DNA of 42,015 bases from an uncultured Neomegalonema sp. (GTDB lineage Bacteria > Pseudomonadota > Alphaproteobacteria > Rhodobacterales > Rhodobacteraceae). How positions within the stretch are numbered: position 1 is the stretch's first letter; each line of letters opens with the position of its first letter. A model generated the notes under the pieces. That model did no database searches. It had not been told where the DNA came from and was given only the letters and a program-made list of their open reading frames with translations. The stretch is from positions 1 through 42,015 of the forward strand of contig CAKZUT010000021.1 in NCBI GenBank assembly GCA_937922185.1. Reading direction: 5' to 3'. The position numbers and the translations under genes were made by a program. Below, piece by piece: positions 9,393-18,091 of this stretch.

Positions 9393-9422
9393 GCGCGTCG
9401 GAAACCGGCGCGTCGAAAACCG
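9393..9422 (+). repeat. Tandem 15-nt repeat in the ssb-dddP leader
   Basis: Two adjacent copies of GCGCGTCGRAAACCG (9393-9407 and 9408-9422) differ at one position. A third GCGCGTC occurs at 9428-9434 as part of the dddP start hairpin. Each GCGCGTC is complementary to GACGCGC at 9452-9458, between the dddP ribosome binding site and start codon, so alternative base pairing is possible in the transcript. Confidence 0.75.
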
Positions 9423-9423
9423 A

Positions 9424-9462
9424 CATGGCGCGTCATCCTGATATACGGGAGGACGCGCCATG
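9424..9462 (+). promoter_or_regulatory. Inverted repeat enclosing the dddP ribosome binding site and start codon
   Basis: CATGGCGCGTC (9424-9434) and GACGCGCCATG (9452-9462) are perfect 11-bp inverted repeats. The 3' arm includes the dddP ATG (9460-9462) and the last base of the Shine-Dalgarno GGGAGG (9447-9452). The inner bases TCC (9436-9438) can pair with GGA (9448-9450), so most of the SD is also covered. In RNA this would form a stable hairpin hiding the start site; in DNA it could be an operator dyad. No T run follows, so it is not a typical terminator. Confidence 0.7.
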
Positions 9463-10794
9463 AACATTCAGACCGGCTCGAACCGCAAGATCGACCCTAC
9501 TCGCCGCCGCGCCACGACGCTGTTCAAACCGGACGGAACACCGCGCGATAATGATCGCGTCGAGATTGGCCCCACCGACCTTGCCTTTACCGAATGGACG
9601 ACCCTCGGCATCACGCCACCGGATATGCCCCGCCTGCGCGAGTACCGCCTTTCGCGGATCGTAGAGCAGCTTCAGAAGCGCGATCTTGCGGGTCTGCTGA
9701 CCTTTGATCCGCTCAATATCCGCTACATTACCGATTCGACGAATATGCAGCTCTGGACGACGCATAATCCGGCGCGGGCATGTTTTGTATCGGCGGACGG
9801 CTATGTTGTGCTGTGGGATTTCCATGGCTCGAACCATCTTACGACGCACCTGCCCCTGATCCGGGAAATTCGCCATGGGGCGAGTTTCTTCTATTTTGAG
9901 AGTGCGGGACTTGTGGATGACCACGCAGCCCGTTTCGCAGCGGAAGTCGATGATCTCATGCGCGTACACAGCGGCGATAATCGCCGTCTCGCAGTGGACC
10001 GGATGGAGCGCGCGGGCCATGTCGCACTCGAAAAGCTGGGCGTCGAGATCACGAACGGGCAGGAAGTCACCGAATTCGCCCGTGTCATCAAGAATGACAA
10101 CGAAGTCAACGCAATGCGCTGCGCCATTGCAGCCTGCGAAGCCGCGATGCACGAGATGGAGGCGATGATCCGCCCCGGCATTACCGAGGTCGATGCCTGG
10201 GCGATCCTTCAACACGGCAACCATATCCGGGGCGGAGAATGGATCGAAACCCGCATCCTCTCTTCCGGCCCCCGCACGAACCCGTGGTTTCAGGAGGCCG
10301 GACCGCGCGTCATCGCGGAGGGCGACATCTTCGCCTTCGATACCGACCTGATCGGTCCCTACGGGTATTGCGCCGATCTCAGCCGGACATGGATCGTCGG
10401 CGACGTCGAACCGACAGCCTATGAAAAGCAGATATACCGTGACGCCCACGATCATATCATGACCAATATGGCCCTGCTGCGCCCCGGCCTTACCATTGAC
10501 GACCTGACCCGCATGGCCCAGCCCCTGCCGCAGAAATATGCCGAACAGCGCTATGGTGTCGTCTATCACGGCGTCGGTCTTTGCGATGAATACCCTTCCG
10601 TGCGCTATCCGCAGGACTGGGAAGCGGGGATGCATGATGCGGTGCTGGAGCCGGGCATGACCCTCTGTGTTGAGGTCTATTACGGCGAGGTCGGCGGTTC
10701 CTGCGGGATCAAGCTGGAAGATCAGGTACTCATCACCGGGGATGGATACGAAAATCTGACCCGCTATCCTTTCGATGACCGTTTCCTGACCTGA
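9460..10794 (+). CDS. dddP: Dimethylsulfoniopropionate lyase DddP (M24 peptidase fold)
   Basis: The 444-residue protein has the pita-bread fold of M24 metallopeptidases, but its residue pattern is that of DddP, which cleaves DMSP into dimethyl sulfide and acrylate. Metal ligands are Asp294, Asp296, Asp306, His370, Glu405 and Glu420. The residues assigned to catalysis, Tyr365 and Asp376, lie 5 before and 6 after the histidine (YGVVYHGVGLCDE). As I recall the numbering of the Ruegeria enzyme (295, 297, 307, 366, 371, 377, 406, 421), all spacings match with an offset of one. The N-terminal blocks DNDRVEIGPT and DPLNIRYITDSTNMQLW also look like DddP. The gene follows ssb by 86 bp with its start inside a strong hairpin. 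A plain X-Pro peptidase is less likely. Confidence 0.92.
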   Translation: MNIQTGSNRKIDPTRRRATTLFKPDGTPRDNDRVEIGPTDLAFTEWTTLGITPPDMPRLREYRLSRIVEQLQKRDLAGLLTFDPLNIRYITDSTNMQLWTTHNPARACFVSADGYVVLWDFHGSNHLTTHLPLIREIRHGASFFYFESAGLVDDHAARFAAEVDDLMRVHSGDNRRLAVDRMERAGHVALEKLGVEITNGQEVTEFARVIKNDNEVNAMRCAIAACEAAMHEMEAMIRPGITEVDAWAILQHGNHIRGGEWIETRILSSGPRTNPWFQEAGPRVIAEGDIFAFDTDLIGPYGYCADLSRTWIVGDVEPTAYEKQIYRDAHDHIMTNMALLRPGLTIDDLTRMAQPLPQKYAEQRYGVVYHGVGLCDEYPSVRYPQDWEAGMHDAVLEPGMTLCVEVYYGEVGGSCGIKLEDQVLITGDGYENLTRYPFDDRFLT

Positions 10795-10847
10795 CGTGAT
10801 CGCAGGCAGGCGTATGCTTGCCCCTGCGAATCAGGGGAGCGATGCCG

Positions 10848-12035
10848 ATGAAAAGCCGGAAATTCTCGTTTGCTGGCCATGACGGGGCGCGCCTTTCCGG
10901 CAACCTCGATCTTCCGGCGGGAACGCCGCGCGCCACGGCTCTGTTCGCCCATTGCTTCACCTGCTCGAAGGATTTCATCGCCTCCCGCCGTATTGCACGG
11001 CGTCTGGCAGAAAACGGTATCGCCGTTCTGAGGTTCGATTTTACAGGGCTGGGTCATTCGGAAGGCGAGTTTGCGAACGAGACGTTTTCCTCCAACATGG
11101 ATGATCTTATCGCCGCCGCAAAGGCCCTGCGCGACCACGGGATGCCCCCTGCCCTTCTCGTCGGCCATTCACTGGGGGGAGCCGCCGTTATCGCCGCCGC
11201 TTCGCGCATCCCCGAAGTCCACGCCGTCGCCACGATCGGCGCTCCGGCAGATCCCGCCCATGTGGTTCATCAGTTTGAGGATCATCGGGAACAGATCGAA
11301 CGTGAAGGCGAGGCACAGGTCACGCTTGCGGGGCGGCCCTTCACCATCCGCAAAGCGTTTCTGGACGACATCGCCAGTGCCACGCTTGACGATCGGCTCG
11401 CGACGCTCGGGCGCGCCCTTCTCGTGATGCACGCGCCCCGCGACGCCACGGTCGGCGTTGAGAATGCAAGTCGCCTTTTCGTTGCGGCCCGGCACCCCAA
11501 GAGCTTCGTCAGCCTGGATGATGCCGATCATCTGCTCACCCGCCCCGCCGATGCGGATTATGCCGCCGATACAATCGCGGTCTGGGCAAGCCGCTACCTG
11601 CCCCCTGTCGCGGCGGATGCTGCCTCACCGAAGGCAGGTATCCGCAGTCGCGAACTGGATACCGACGGCTTTCTCACCGGCATCGACGCGCCACGTGATC
11701 GCAGCATCCATGCGGATGAACCGATCCGCGTTGGCGGAACGGACAAAGGACTGACACCGTTCGAGCTGGTCGGTGCGGGCCTCGGAGCCTGCACCACCAT
11801 GACAATGCGTATGTATGCGAACCGCAAGGGCTGGGATGCAGGGGCCGCGCATGTGGACGTGACCTGGGAGCAAAAGGATCGGTACGACAGCACATTCCGG
11901 CGCACGATCCATCTTGCGGGCGATCTGACCGAAGACCAGCGCACACGCCTCATTGAAATCGCAGATCGATGCCCGGTTCACCGGATGCTGGAAGGCACGG
12001 TCAGGATCGAGACGACCCGCGCTTCAGACGACTGA
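10848..12035 (+). CDS. Alpha/beta hydrolase - OsmC-like fusion protein
   Basis: The 395-residue protein joins two domains. Residues 1 to about 255 are an alpha/beta hydrolase with nucleophile elbow GHSLGG, an Asp in HAPRDATVG and a His in DDADHLL. The rest is an OsmC-like domain with two peroxidatic-type cysteines, in GLGACTTMTMRM and ADRCPVHRML. OsmC proteins reduce organic hydroperoxides with thiols; the role of the hydrolase half is unknown, perhaps producing or releasing the acyl or peroxide substrate. This fusion is widespread in proteobacteria. The second ATG (10848) was chosen because AGGGGAG lies 8 nt upstream; ATG 10842 is closer than usual. It starts 53 bp after dddP. Its last 35 bp overlap the convergent methyltransferase gene. 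Confidence 0.85.
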   Translation: MKSRKFSFAGHDGARLSGNLDLPAGTPRATALFAHCFTCSKDFIASRRIARRLAENGIAVLRFDFTGLGHSEGEFANETFSSNMDDLIAAAKALRDHGMPPALLVGHSLGGAAVIAAASRIPEVHAVATIGAPADPAHVVHQFEDHREQIEREGEAQVTLAGRPFTIRKAFLDDIASATLDDRLATLGRALLVMHAPRDATVGVENASRLFVAARHPKSFVSLDDADHLLTRPADADYAADTIAVWASRYLPPVAADAASPKAGIRSRELDTDGFLTGIDAPRDRSIHADEPIRVGGTDKGLTPFELVGAGLGACTTMTMRMYANRKGWDAGAAHVDVTWEQKDRYDSTFRRTIHLAGDLTEDQRTRLIEIADRCPVHRMLEGTVRIETTRASDD

Positions 12036-13227
12036 ACCGCATCAGCCCGAAATTGTTCAGTGGCTGGTAGAGGATCGCAAAGAGGTCGTTGAATCGCTTC
12101 GGCTCCCATCCGATCACCCGGCGGATATCATCGAGACTGCGCCGCCCGTCCACTGCCATCAGGATGCCCGCCGCATCCTTCGGCAATCTGCGCTGGAAGC
12201 CGCTTCCATCAATCTCTCCCCGGATCACGCCATGCTTGTAGATCGACTCGGCCAGAGCGGCCCCTGACACATCAATAAGGACCGGCACGGCATCCGCAGA
12301 CGGTTGGGCGATCTCCGCTGTTGTTCCTTTCGCCGTGGCGTAGAAGCTGTGACCCTTGATATTACCGACAAGCCGCTCGGCCAGAGCCGCACGTTGCTGA
12401 TAGGGCAAGGCCCCCGCCCGTTCGCGCAGCACGGGATCAGCCAGCATCATGCGCGGATCGTAACGGCCCGGTGTGGCAAAGGAGACGAATGCGAGATCGG
12501 CCCGCTCCAACGCCCCGAACAATGCATCCACGTCATAGGGCCGGTCGTGGCTGTGCAGCAGAAGATCGTGCAGGCCCGCATCACCGCCATTGGCATGATC
12601 GCTGAGGAAGGGATTGCGTGTCAGACCATTGGTCGGCACCAGTGCTTCGATCAGCGCCCTGGCGTAGGTCACCTGCTGCTCCGGCTCGTCATCGGCGGCC
12701 AGCGCCCGCAGCGCATCCTGCATCTCGTACACCCCGGCCCGACCATAGGGTGCATTGACCATCGCCCCGATACCGCCCCCCTCGGCCAGCGCCCCGCGCA
12801 GGGCCGCAAAGCCGGCATCCGGCTCCGGCAGATGATGCAGGACGCCACAGCAATCAATGTAGTCGAAGGGGCCGTAATCCGCAGCATTCAGAAGATCACC
12901 GGTCTCGAACCGGATCGACGTCAGGCCGCGCGCCCTTGCCCTGTCTTCGGCAATGCGGCGGCTGGCCACCGATATATCGAGATAGAGAATATCAGCCTCG
13001 ACACCGTGATCCGCCAGCATCTGCGCGATCATAATCAGACCGTCGCCCGTGCCCCCGCCCGCGACCAGCACACGAAAGGGGCGCAACCAGTCCCGCTGAC
13101 CTCCGAAGAGAAAATGGTCGATCTCAACGGGATGTCCCGGCGATACGGTTATCAGGCGCGTTGCCTCATCCGCAGGGTCACGGGCGGGATAGGGATAGGC
13201 TTCATAGTGTCGGGAAACGGAGTCCAT
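12001..13227 (-). CDS. Class I SAM-dependent methyltransferase with C-terminal extension
   Basis: The 408-residue protein opens with a YEAYPYPARDP segment and has a class I methyltransferase core. Motif I is VLVAGGGTGDG at residues 53-63, then comes an acidic LYLDIS strand and a CCGVLHHLPEP motif near 126-136. Residues about 315-390 form a separate region (DAAGILMAVDGRRSLDDI) recalling PqqD-like or winged-helix peptide-binding modules. The substrate is unknown; a peptide, lipid or secondary metabolite is possible. The last 35 bp lie antisense to the end of the hydrolase-OsmC gene. The upstream D-amino-acid aminotransferase gene runs the same way 82 bp away, so cotranscription is possible but not compelling. 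The ribosome binding site is weak. Confidence 0.78.
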   Translation of the reverse strand: MDSVSRHYEAYPYPARDPADEATRLITVSPGHPVEIDHFLFGGQRDWLRPFRVLVAGGGTGDGLIMIAQMLADHGVEADILYLDISVASRRIAEDRARARGLTSIRFETGDLLNAADYGPFDYIDCCGVLHHLPEPDAGFAALRGALAEGGGIGAMVNAPYGRAGVYEMQDALRALAADDEPEQQVTYARALIEALVPTNGLTRNPFLSDHANGGDAGLHDLLLHSHDRPYDVDALFGALERADLAFVSFATPGRYDPRMMLADPVLRERAGALPYQQRAALAERLVGNIKGHSFYATAKGTTAEIAQPSADAVPVLIDVSGAALAESIYKHGVIRGEIDGSGFQRRLPKDAAGILMAVDGRRSLDDIRRVIGWEPKRFNDLFAILYQPLNNFGLMRFSRLKRGSSRS

Positions 13228-13309
13228 TATCCGACAACCTGATCAGGGCCGGATCGGGCGGACTGAGCCGAAGGCGTGGCAATGCCATGCCCGTTGTTAT
13301 CATATGTCA

Positions 13310-14164
13310 TCAGGTCGCCGTTTCCCGTGCCAGCGCGATATAGCGTTCGCGCAGCTTCTGGGTGACCGGTCCCGGCACCCCTTGCGAGATGGTCTTGTTG
13401 TCGATGCTGATAACCGGCATGACGAGCGCCGAGGCGCTGGTGGAAAAAGCCTCCGCCGCCCGATGGGCCTCCTCGACGGTAAACGCCCTTTCCTCGACCC
13501 TCAGCCCCTCTTCCGCTGCGATTTCCAGCACTGCCCGGCGCGTGATGCCGTGAAGAATATCGTTTCCGAGCTGACGGGTGACGAGAACACCGTCGGTCGT
13601 GACGATGAAGGCATTATTGGATGACCCCTCGGTCACGAAACCGTCCTCCACCATCCACGCATCATCGGCCCCGGCGGACAGTGCCGCCTCCTTGGCCATG
13701 GATTGCGCCAGAAGCTGGACTGTCTTGATATCGCGGCGTTTCCAACGGATATCGGGATGCGTGATGACGCGGATTCCGCGCGCGGCTTTCGGACTGCCGG
13801 AGACGGGCCGGTCCTGCGTGAACATCACCAGGCTGGGCTGTTCCTTCTTGGGGAAGTTGAAATCACGATCCGCGACGCCCCGGCTCACCTGTAGATAGAC
13901 CATGCCCTCGTCGATCTCGTTCACCGTAACAAGCTCGCGCTGGATTATCGGAATCTCCGATATCGGAACGGGGCAGCCCATCTTCAACTCGCTCAGCGAC
14001 CGCTCCAGCCGCACAAGATGTGCCTCGTTGTCCACCAGTTTTCCGCCGATGACTGCCGCGACCTCATACACGCCGTCGGCGAACAGGAAGCCACGGTCAA
14101 AGACGGAAATTCTGGCGTCCTCCTCATGGACATAATCTCCGTTGACGTAGACGATCCGGCTCAT
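13310..14164 (-). CDS. dat: D-amino-acid aminotransferase (class IV, PLP)
   Basis: The 284-residue protein is a fold-type IV PLP aminotransferase. The RGFLFADGVYEV block near residue 25 and the KRRDIKTVQLLAQ segment, which carries the likely PLP lysine, point to D-amino-acid rather than branched-chain activity. The EGSSNNAF cofactor-loop motif follows. Such enzymes convert D-alanine and 2-oxoglutarate to pyruvate and D-glutamate, feeding peptidoglycan or D-amino-acid catabolism. ATG 14164 was chosen because AAGGGAAG lies just upstream; a GTG at 14182 would add six residues. It lies 119 bp downstream of aspS on the same strand. 4-amino-4-deoxychorismate lyase is a related alternative but fits the motifs less well. 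Confidence 0.85.
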   Translation of the reverse strand: MSRIVYVNGDYVHEEDARISVFDRGFLFADGVYEVAAVIGGKLVDNEAHLVRLERSLSELKMGCPVPISEIPIIQRELVTVNEIDEGMVYLQVSRGVADRDFNFPKKEQPSLVMFTQDRPVSGSPKAARGIRVITHPDIRWKRRDIKTVQLLAQSMAKEAALSAGADDAWMVEDGFVTEGSSNNAFIVTTDGVLVTRQLGNDILHGITRRAVLEIAAEEGLRVEERAFTVEEAHRAAEAFSTSASALVMPVISIDNKTISQGVPGPVTQKLRERYIALARETAT

Positions 14165-14283
14165 CGCACTTCCCTTCGACACGTTATGCGACCGTTTCTA
14201 GCGCCCGAACCGCTTTTGCTCAAACGGATTTCAGTGCGCTTGCGATTGGACCGCATCGCCCCGACCGCAGGAAATGGCACTCC

Positions 14284-16050
14284 TCAATCCTTCGGAGACA
14301 GCCTGATCCCCAGTTCACGCAACTGCGTCTGATCGACAGCGGCAGGGGCGCCCATCATCAGGTCTTCGGCGCGCTGGTTCATGGGGAACATGACGACTTC
14401 ACGGATGGCATTCTCGCCCGCCAGCAGCATCACGATCCGCTCCATCCCCAGCGCCATGCCGCCATGGGGCGGAGCACCGTATTTGAAGGCGTTGAGCATC
14501 CCGCCGAACCGCGCCTCGACCTCGGAGGCCGGATAACCCGCAATTTCAAAGGCCTTCAGCATGATCTCAGGCTTGTGATTGCGGATAGCGCCGGAGCCGA
14601 GTTCGTAACCGTTACAGACCACATCGTACTGATAGGCCAGCAGATCGAGCGGATCGCCGTTCTCCAGGGCTTCCAGCCCGCCCATCGGCATCGAGAAGGG
14701 GTTATGCGAGAAATCGACTTTCTTGTTTTCGTCGTCGTATTCGTACATCGGGTAATCGACGATCCAGCACAGTTCAAACCGGTCCTTGTCGGCCAGTTCC
14801 AACTCGTCCGCGATCACGTCGCGCGCACGCGCGGCCACGGCGAGGAAGCTGTCGGGCTTGCCCGCGAGGAAGAAGGCGGCATCGCCATCGGTCAGACCAA
14901 GCTGTTCGCGAATGGCCTCGGTACGCTCGGGGCCGATATTCTTGGCCAGCGGGCCGGAGCCTGCGCCTTCCTTCCAGAAAATATAGCCCATTCCCGGCAA
15001 GCCTTCCTTCTGCGCCCATGAATTCATGCGGTCGCAGAACGCGCGGGAGCCGCCTTTCGGCGCGGGAATGGCGCGGATTTCGTTTTCGGGCTTTTCCAGC
15101 ATCGACGCGAAGATCTTGAAGCCCGACCCCCGGAAATGATCGCTGACGACCTGCATTTCGATGGGGTTGCGAAGGTCGGGCTTGTCGGAGCCGTATTTCA
15201 GCAAAGACTCGGCATAGGGGATTTTGCGGAACGTCTGCGTCACGGGCTTGCCGTTCGCAAATGTCTCGAAGATGCCCCGGATCACCGGTTCCATCGTCGC
15301 CAGCACCTCGTCCTGCTCGACAAAGCTCATCTCCAGATCGAGCTGGTAGAATTCACCGGGCGAGCGGTCGGCACGGGGGTCTTCATCCCGGAAGCAGGGC
15401 GCGATCTGGAAATAACGGTCGAACCCTGCGACCATGATGAGTTGCTTGAACTGCTGCGGGGCCTGCGGCAGGGCGTAGAAGGTGCCCGGATGCAGGCGGC
15501 TCGGCACCAGAAAATCGCGTGCGCCCTCGGGCGAGGAGGCGGTCAGGATCGGCGTCTGGTATTCCGTGAAGCCAACCCCGTCCATCGCGTTGCGCGTATG
15601 GGTGAAGACGCGGCTTCGCAGCTTCATGTTCTCGTGCAGGCCGTCACGGCGCAGATCGAGAAAACGGTACTTCAGGCGCGTTTCCTCGGGGTATTCCTGA
15701 TCGCCGAAGACCGGCAGGGGCAGTTCCTCCGCCTTGCCCAGCACTTCCATATCCCGGATGTAGACCTCGACCTCGCCCGTCGCGATGTTCTCGTTCACGA
15801 GGCTTGCATCGCGCGCCTTGACGTTGCCGTCGATGCGGATCACCCATTCCGAGCGCAGCTTCTCGATTTCGGCGAAGACCGGACTGTCGCTGTCGGCCAG
15901 AACCTGCGTGATGCCGTAATGATCGCGCAGGTCGATGAACAGCACCCCGCCATGGTCACGCACACGATGGACCCAACCGGACAGACGCACGGTATCGCCC
16001 TCGTGACTCTTGCGAAGGTCGTTGCAGGTATGGGTGCGATAGGCGTGCAT
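14284..16050 (-). CDS. aspS: Aspartyl-tRNA synthetase
   Basis: The 588-residue protein is a bacterial-type class II aspartyl-tRNA synthetase. An N-terminal OB fold binds the anticodon ([21 protein letters not shown]). Class II motif 2 follows ([23 protein letters not shown]), then the bacterial GAD insertion domain in the middle and motif 3 near the end ([16 protein letters not shown]). The length is standard. The start at ATG 16050 ([16 protein letters not shown]) matches the family; in-frame codons further upstream would add unrelated residues. Whether it is a discriminating or Asp/Asn-charging enzyme cannot be decided here. It is divergent from the aldehyde dehydrogenase gene, with 215 bp between them and no obvious regulatory element. 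Confidence 0.97.
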   Translation of the reverse strand: MHAYRTHTCNDLRKSHEGDTVRLSGWVHRVRDHGGVLFIDLRDHYGITQVLADSDSPVFAEIEKLRSEWVIRIDGNVKARDASLVNENIATGEVEVYIRDMEVLGKAEELPLPVFGDQEYPEETRLKYRFLDLRRDGLHENMKLRSRVFTHTRNAMDGVGFTEYQTPILTASSPEGARDFLVPSRLHPGTFYALPQAPQQFKQLIMVAGFDRYFQIAPCFRDEDPRADRSPGEFYQLDLEMSFVEQDEVLATMEPVIRGIFETFANGKPVTQTFRKIPYAESLLKYGSDKPDLRNPIEMQVVSDHFRGSGFKIFASMLEKPENEIRAIPAPKGGSRAFCDRMNSWAQKEGLPGMGYIFWKEGAGSGPLAKNIGPERTEAIREQLGLTDGDAAFFLAGKPDSFLAVAARARDVIADELELADKDRFELCWIVDYPMYEYDDENKKVDFSHNPFSMPMGGLEALENGDPLDLLAYQYDVVCNGYELGSGAIRNHKPEIMLKAFEIAGYPASEVEARFGGMLNAFKYGAPPHGGMALGMERIVMLLAGENAIREVVMFPMNQRAEDLMMGAPAAVDQTQLRELGIRLSPKD

Positions 16051-16265
16051 GACGGTCATCCGGGCCTGTTGGAACTTTCGCAGGGAAAGGCCATGGGGCG
16101 CGGTCGATGTCAAGGATTGCGGCGACACTCCCGGAACCCGGAAACCAATTCCCGGTTTGATCCTGAAAGCAAAACGCTCCGTCACGATATGGGGGTGGAC
16201 AACAGGCCATCACGCGGCCATTGCAGGATGCAGCGACAATTCCTTTCTACGACAGGAGACCGGCC

Positions 16266-17699
16266 ATGCTCGACAAGCGTGAATTTTATATCGACGGTGC
16301 GTGGGTCGCGCCGAAAGCGGGAACGGATTTCGAGGTGATCGATCCCTCGAACGAGGAAGCCTGTGCCGTGATCTCGCTGGGGGGCGAGGCGGATACGAAT
16401 GCGGCCATAGCCGCTGCGAAGGCCGCTTTCCCCGCCTGGGCAATGACACCCGTTGCCGAGCGGATCGCGCTGGCCGAACGGATCGCCGTGGCCTATGAGC
16501 GGCGCAAGGAAGATATGGCGACGGCTATCTCGCTGGAAATGGGCGCGCCTATCGACATGGCGCATGTGCAGCAGGCTCCCACGGGTACAGGCCATATCAA
16601 GGCGTTCATCCGCGCGGCAAAGGAATTCGATTTCGACCATCCGCTGCGCGACGATGCTCCCGATACACGCATCCTGCACGAACCCGTCGGCGTCGTGGGC
16701 CTTATCACGCCATGGAACTGGCCGATGAATCAGGTGGTGCTGAAGGTGCTGCCTGCGATCATCACCGGCTGTACGATGGTGCTCAAACCCTCCGAAATCG
16801 CGCCGCTCTCCTCGCATCTCTTCGCTGAGATCATGCATGAGGCGGGGACGCCCAAGGGAGTATTCAATCTCGTCAACGGCGACGGGCCGGGAGTGGGAAC
16901 CACTCTGTCAGGCCACCCGGACGTGGACATGATTTCCTTTACCGGATCGGCCCGCGCGGGCGTTCTGATCTCGAAGGCGGCGGCGGATACGCTCAAGCGC
17001 GTGTCGCTGGAACTGGGGGGCAAGGGAGCGAATATCGTCTTTGCGGATGCCGCCGAAAACGCCGTGCAATCGGGTGTGATGCGCTGCATGAACAATACGG
17101 GCCAGTCCTGCAATGCCCCGACGCGGATGCTGGTGGAGCGTTCACGCTACGAACAGGCAGTCGAGCAGGCCGCAGAATTTGCCAATGGCCTGAGCGTCAA
17201 TTCCTCGCATGAGAGTGGCAAGCATATCGGGCCGGTCGTCTCGGAAGCGCAGTTCGACAAGATTCAGGGGCTGATCCAGATCGGAATCGACGAGGGGGCG
17301 AAGCTGGTCGCGGGGGGCCTCGGTCGCCCGGACGGCCTGAACCGGGGATATTTCGTGCGCCCGACCGTCTTTGCCGACGTGAAAAACGACATGCGGATCG
17401 CGCAGGAGGAAATCTTCGGGCCGGTGCTGTCGATGATGCCCTTCGACAGTGAGGAAGAGGCCATCGCGATCGCCAACGACACGAGCTATGGCCTGACGAA
17501 CTATGTCCAGACGACGGATATGGAAAAGGCACGCCGGGTCGCCCGGCGGCTGCGGACGGGCATGGTGGACATGAACGGCAAGGCCCGCGCCTCCGGGTCG
17601 CCCTTCGGCGGGATGAAGGCCTCCGGCAACGGGCGCGAAGGCGGCAAATGGGGGCTGGAAGAGTTCATGGAGGTCAAGGCGGTCGGCGGTTGGGAGTGA
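16266..17699 (+). CDS. NAD(P)-dependent aldehyde dehydrogenase
   Basis: The 477-residue protein has all core residues of the aldehyde dehydrogenase superfamily: Asn151 in PWNWP, Glu249 in SLELGGK and the nucleophile Cys282 in NTGQSCNAP. The FTGSARAG nucleotide-binding turn and EEIFGPVLS block are also present. It oxidises an aldehyde to its acid. The substrate is not evident; general family members act on aliphatic, aromatic or amino aldehydes. ATG 16266 follows an AGGAGA site at good spacing. A cupin gene starts inside its stop codon (GTGA overlap), so the two are coupled. Confidence 0.92.
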   Translation: MLDKREFYIDGAWVAPKAGTDFEVIDPSNEEACAVISLGGEADTNAAIAAAKAAFPAWAMTPVAERIALAERIAVAYERRKEDMATAISLEMGAPIDMAHVQQAPTGTGHIKAFIRAAKEFDFDHPLRDDAPDTRILHEPVGVVGLITPWNWPMNQVVLKVLPAIITGCTMVLKPSEIAPLSSHLFAEIMHEAGTPKGVFNLVNGDGPGVGTTLSGHPDVDMISFTGSARAGVLISKAAADTLKRVSLELGGKGANIVFADAAENAVQSGVMRCMNNTGQSCNAPTRMLVERSRYEQAVEQAAEFANGLSVNSSHESGKHIGPVVSEAQFDKIQGLIQIGIDEGAKLVAGGLGRPDGLNRGYFVRPTVFADVKNDMRIAQEEIFGPVLSMMPFDSEEEAIAIANDTSYGLTNYVQTTDMEKARRVARRLRTGMVDMNGKARASGSPFGGMKASGNGREGGKWGLEEFMEVKAVGGWE

Positions 17700-18070
17700 A
17701 CCGCATCTACCGACCCGGTGACGATGTGGGGGCGCTGGAACACTGGCCCCTCGACAATCCGGCGAGCGACTACCGGGTGACGCGGGGCAATCCGCGCACC
17801 TTCGGGCGGATCGATGCGGGCGGGCCGGGGCATACGACGCGCTATGGCATCTGGCGCTGCACCGTGGGCGCGTTCGACTGCACCGAACAGGGCGACGAGA
17901 TGTTCACGGTGCTGGCGGGGCGCTGTCGGCTGGCCGATCATGCAAGCGGTAAGGCGGTCGATCTGGTGGCGGGGGATACGTATTTCCTGCACGATGGAAG
18001 CCGGGTGACATGGGATGTGGCCGAGGATGTGACGAAAGTGTTCTTCGGGTATCTGGCGCGGGGATATTGA
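17696..18070 (+). CDS. Cupin domain protein (DUF861/cupin_3 type)
   Basis: This 124-residue protein is a small single-domain cupin. The beta-barrel segments YGIWRCTVGAFDCTEQGDEMFTVL and VDLVAGDTYFLHDGSRVTWDV match the DUF861 group, whose members include ureidoglycine aminohydrolase-like and EutQ-like proteins. Only some canonical metal-binding residues are present, so catalysis is uncertain. The likely start is GTG 17696, overlapping the TGA of the aldehyde dehydrogenase by four bases; an upstream in-frame ATG (17648) lies well inside that gene. It probably assists or regulates the pathway of the upstream dehydrogenase. Confidence 0.78.
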   Translation: MNRIYRPGDDVGALEHWPLDNPASDYRVTRGNPRTFGRIDAGGPGHTTRYGIWRCTVGAFDCTEQGDEMFTVLAGRCRLADHASGKAVDLVAGDTYFLHDGSRVTWDVAEDVTKVFFGYLARGY

Positions 18071-18091
18071 CCGCGCCGGATACGACAGAAC

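Noticed and set aside
9374-9459. Intrinsic terminator for ssb
   Set aside because: The strong stem includes the dddP start codon and has no T run after it, so a regulatory role fits better.
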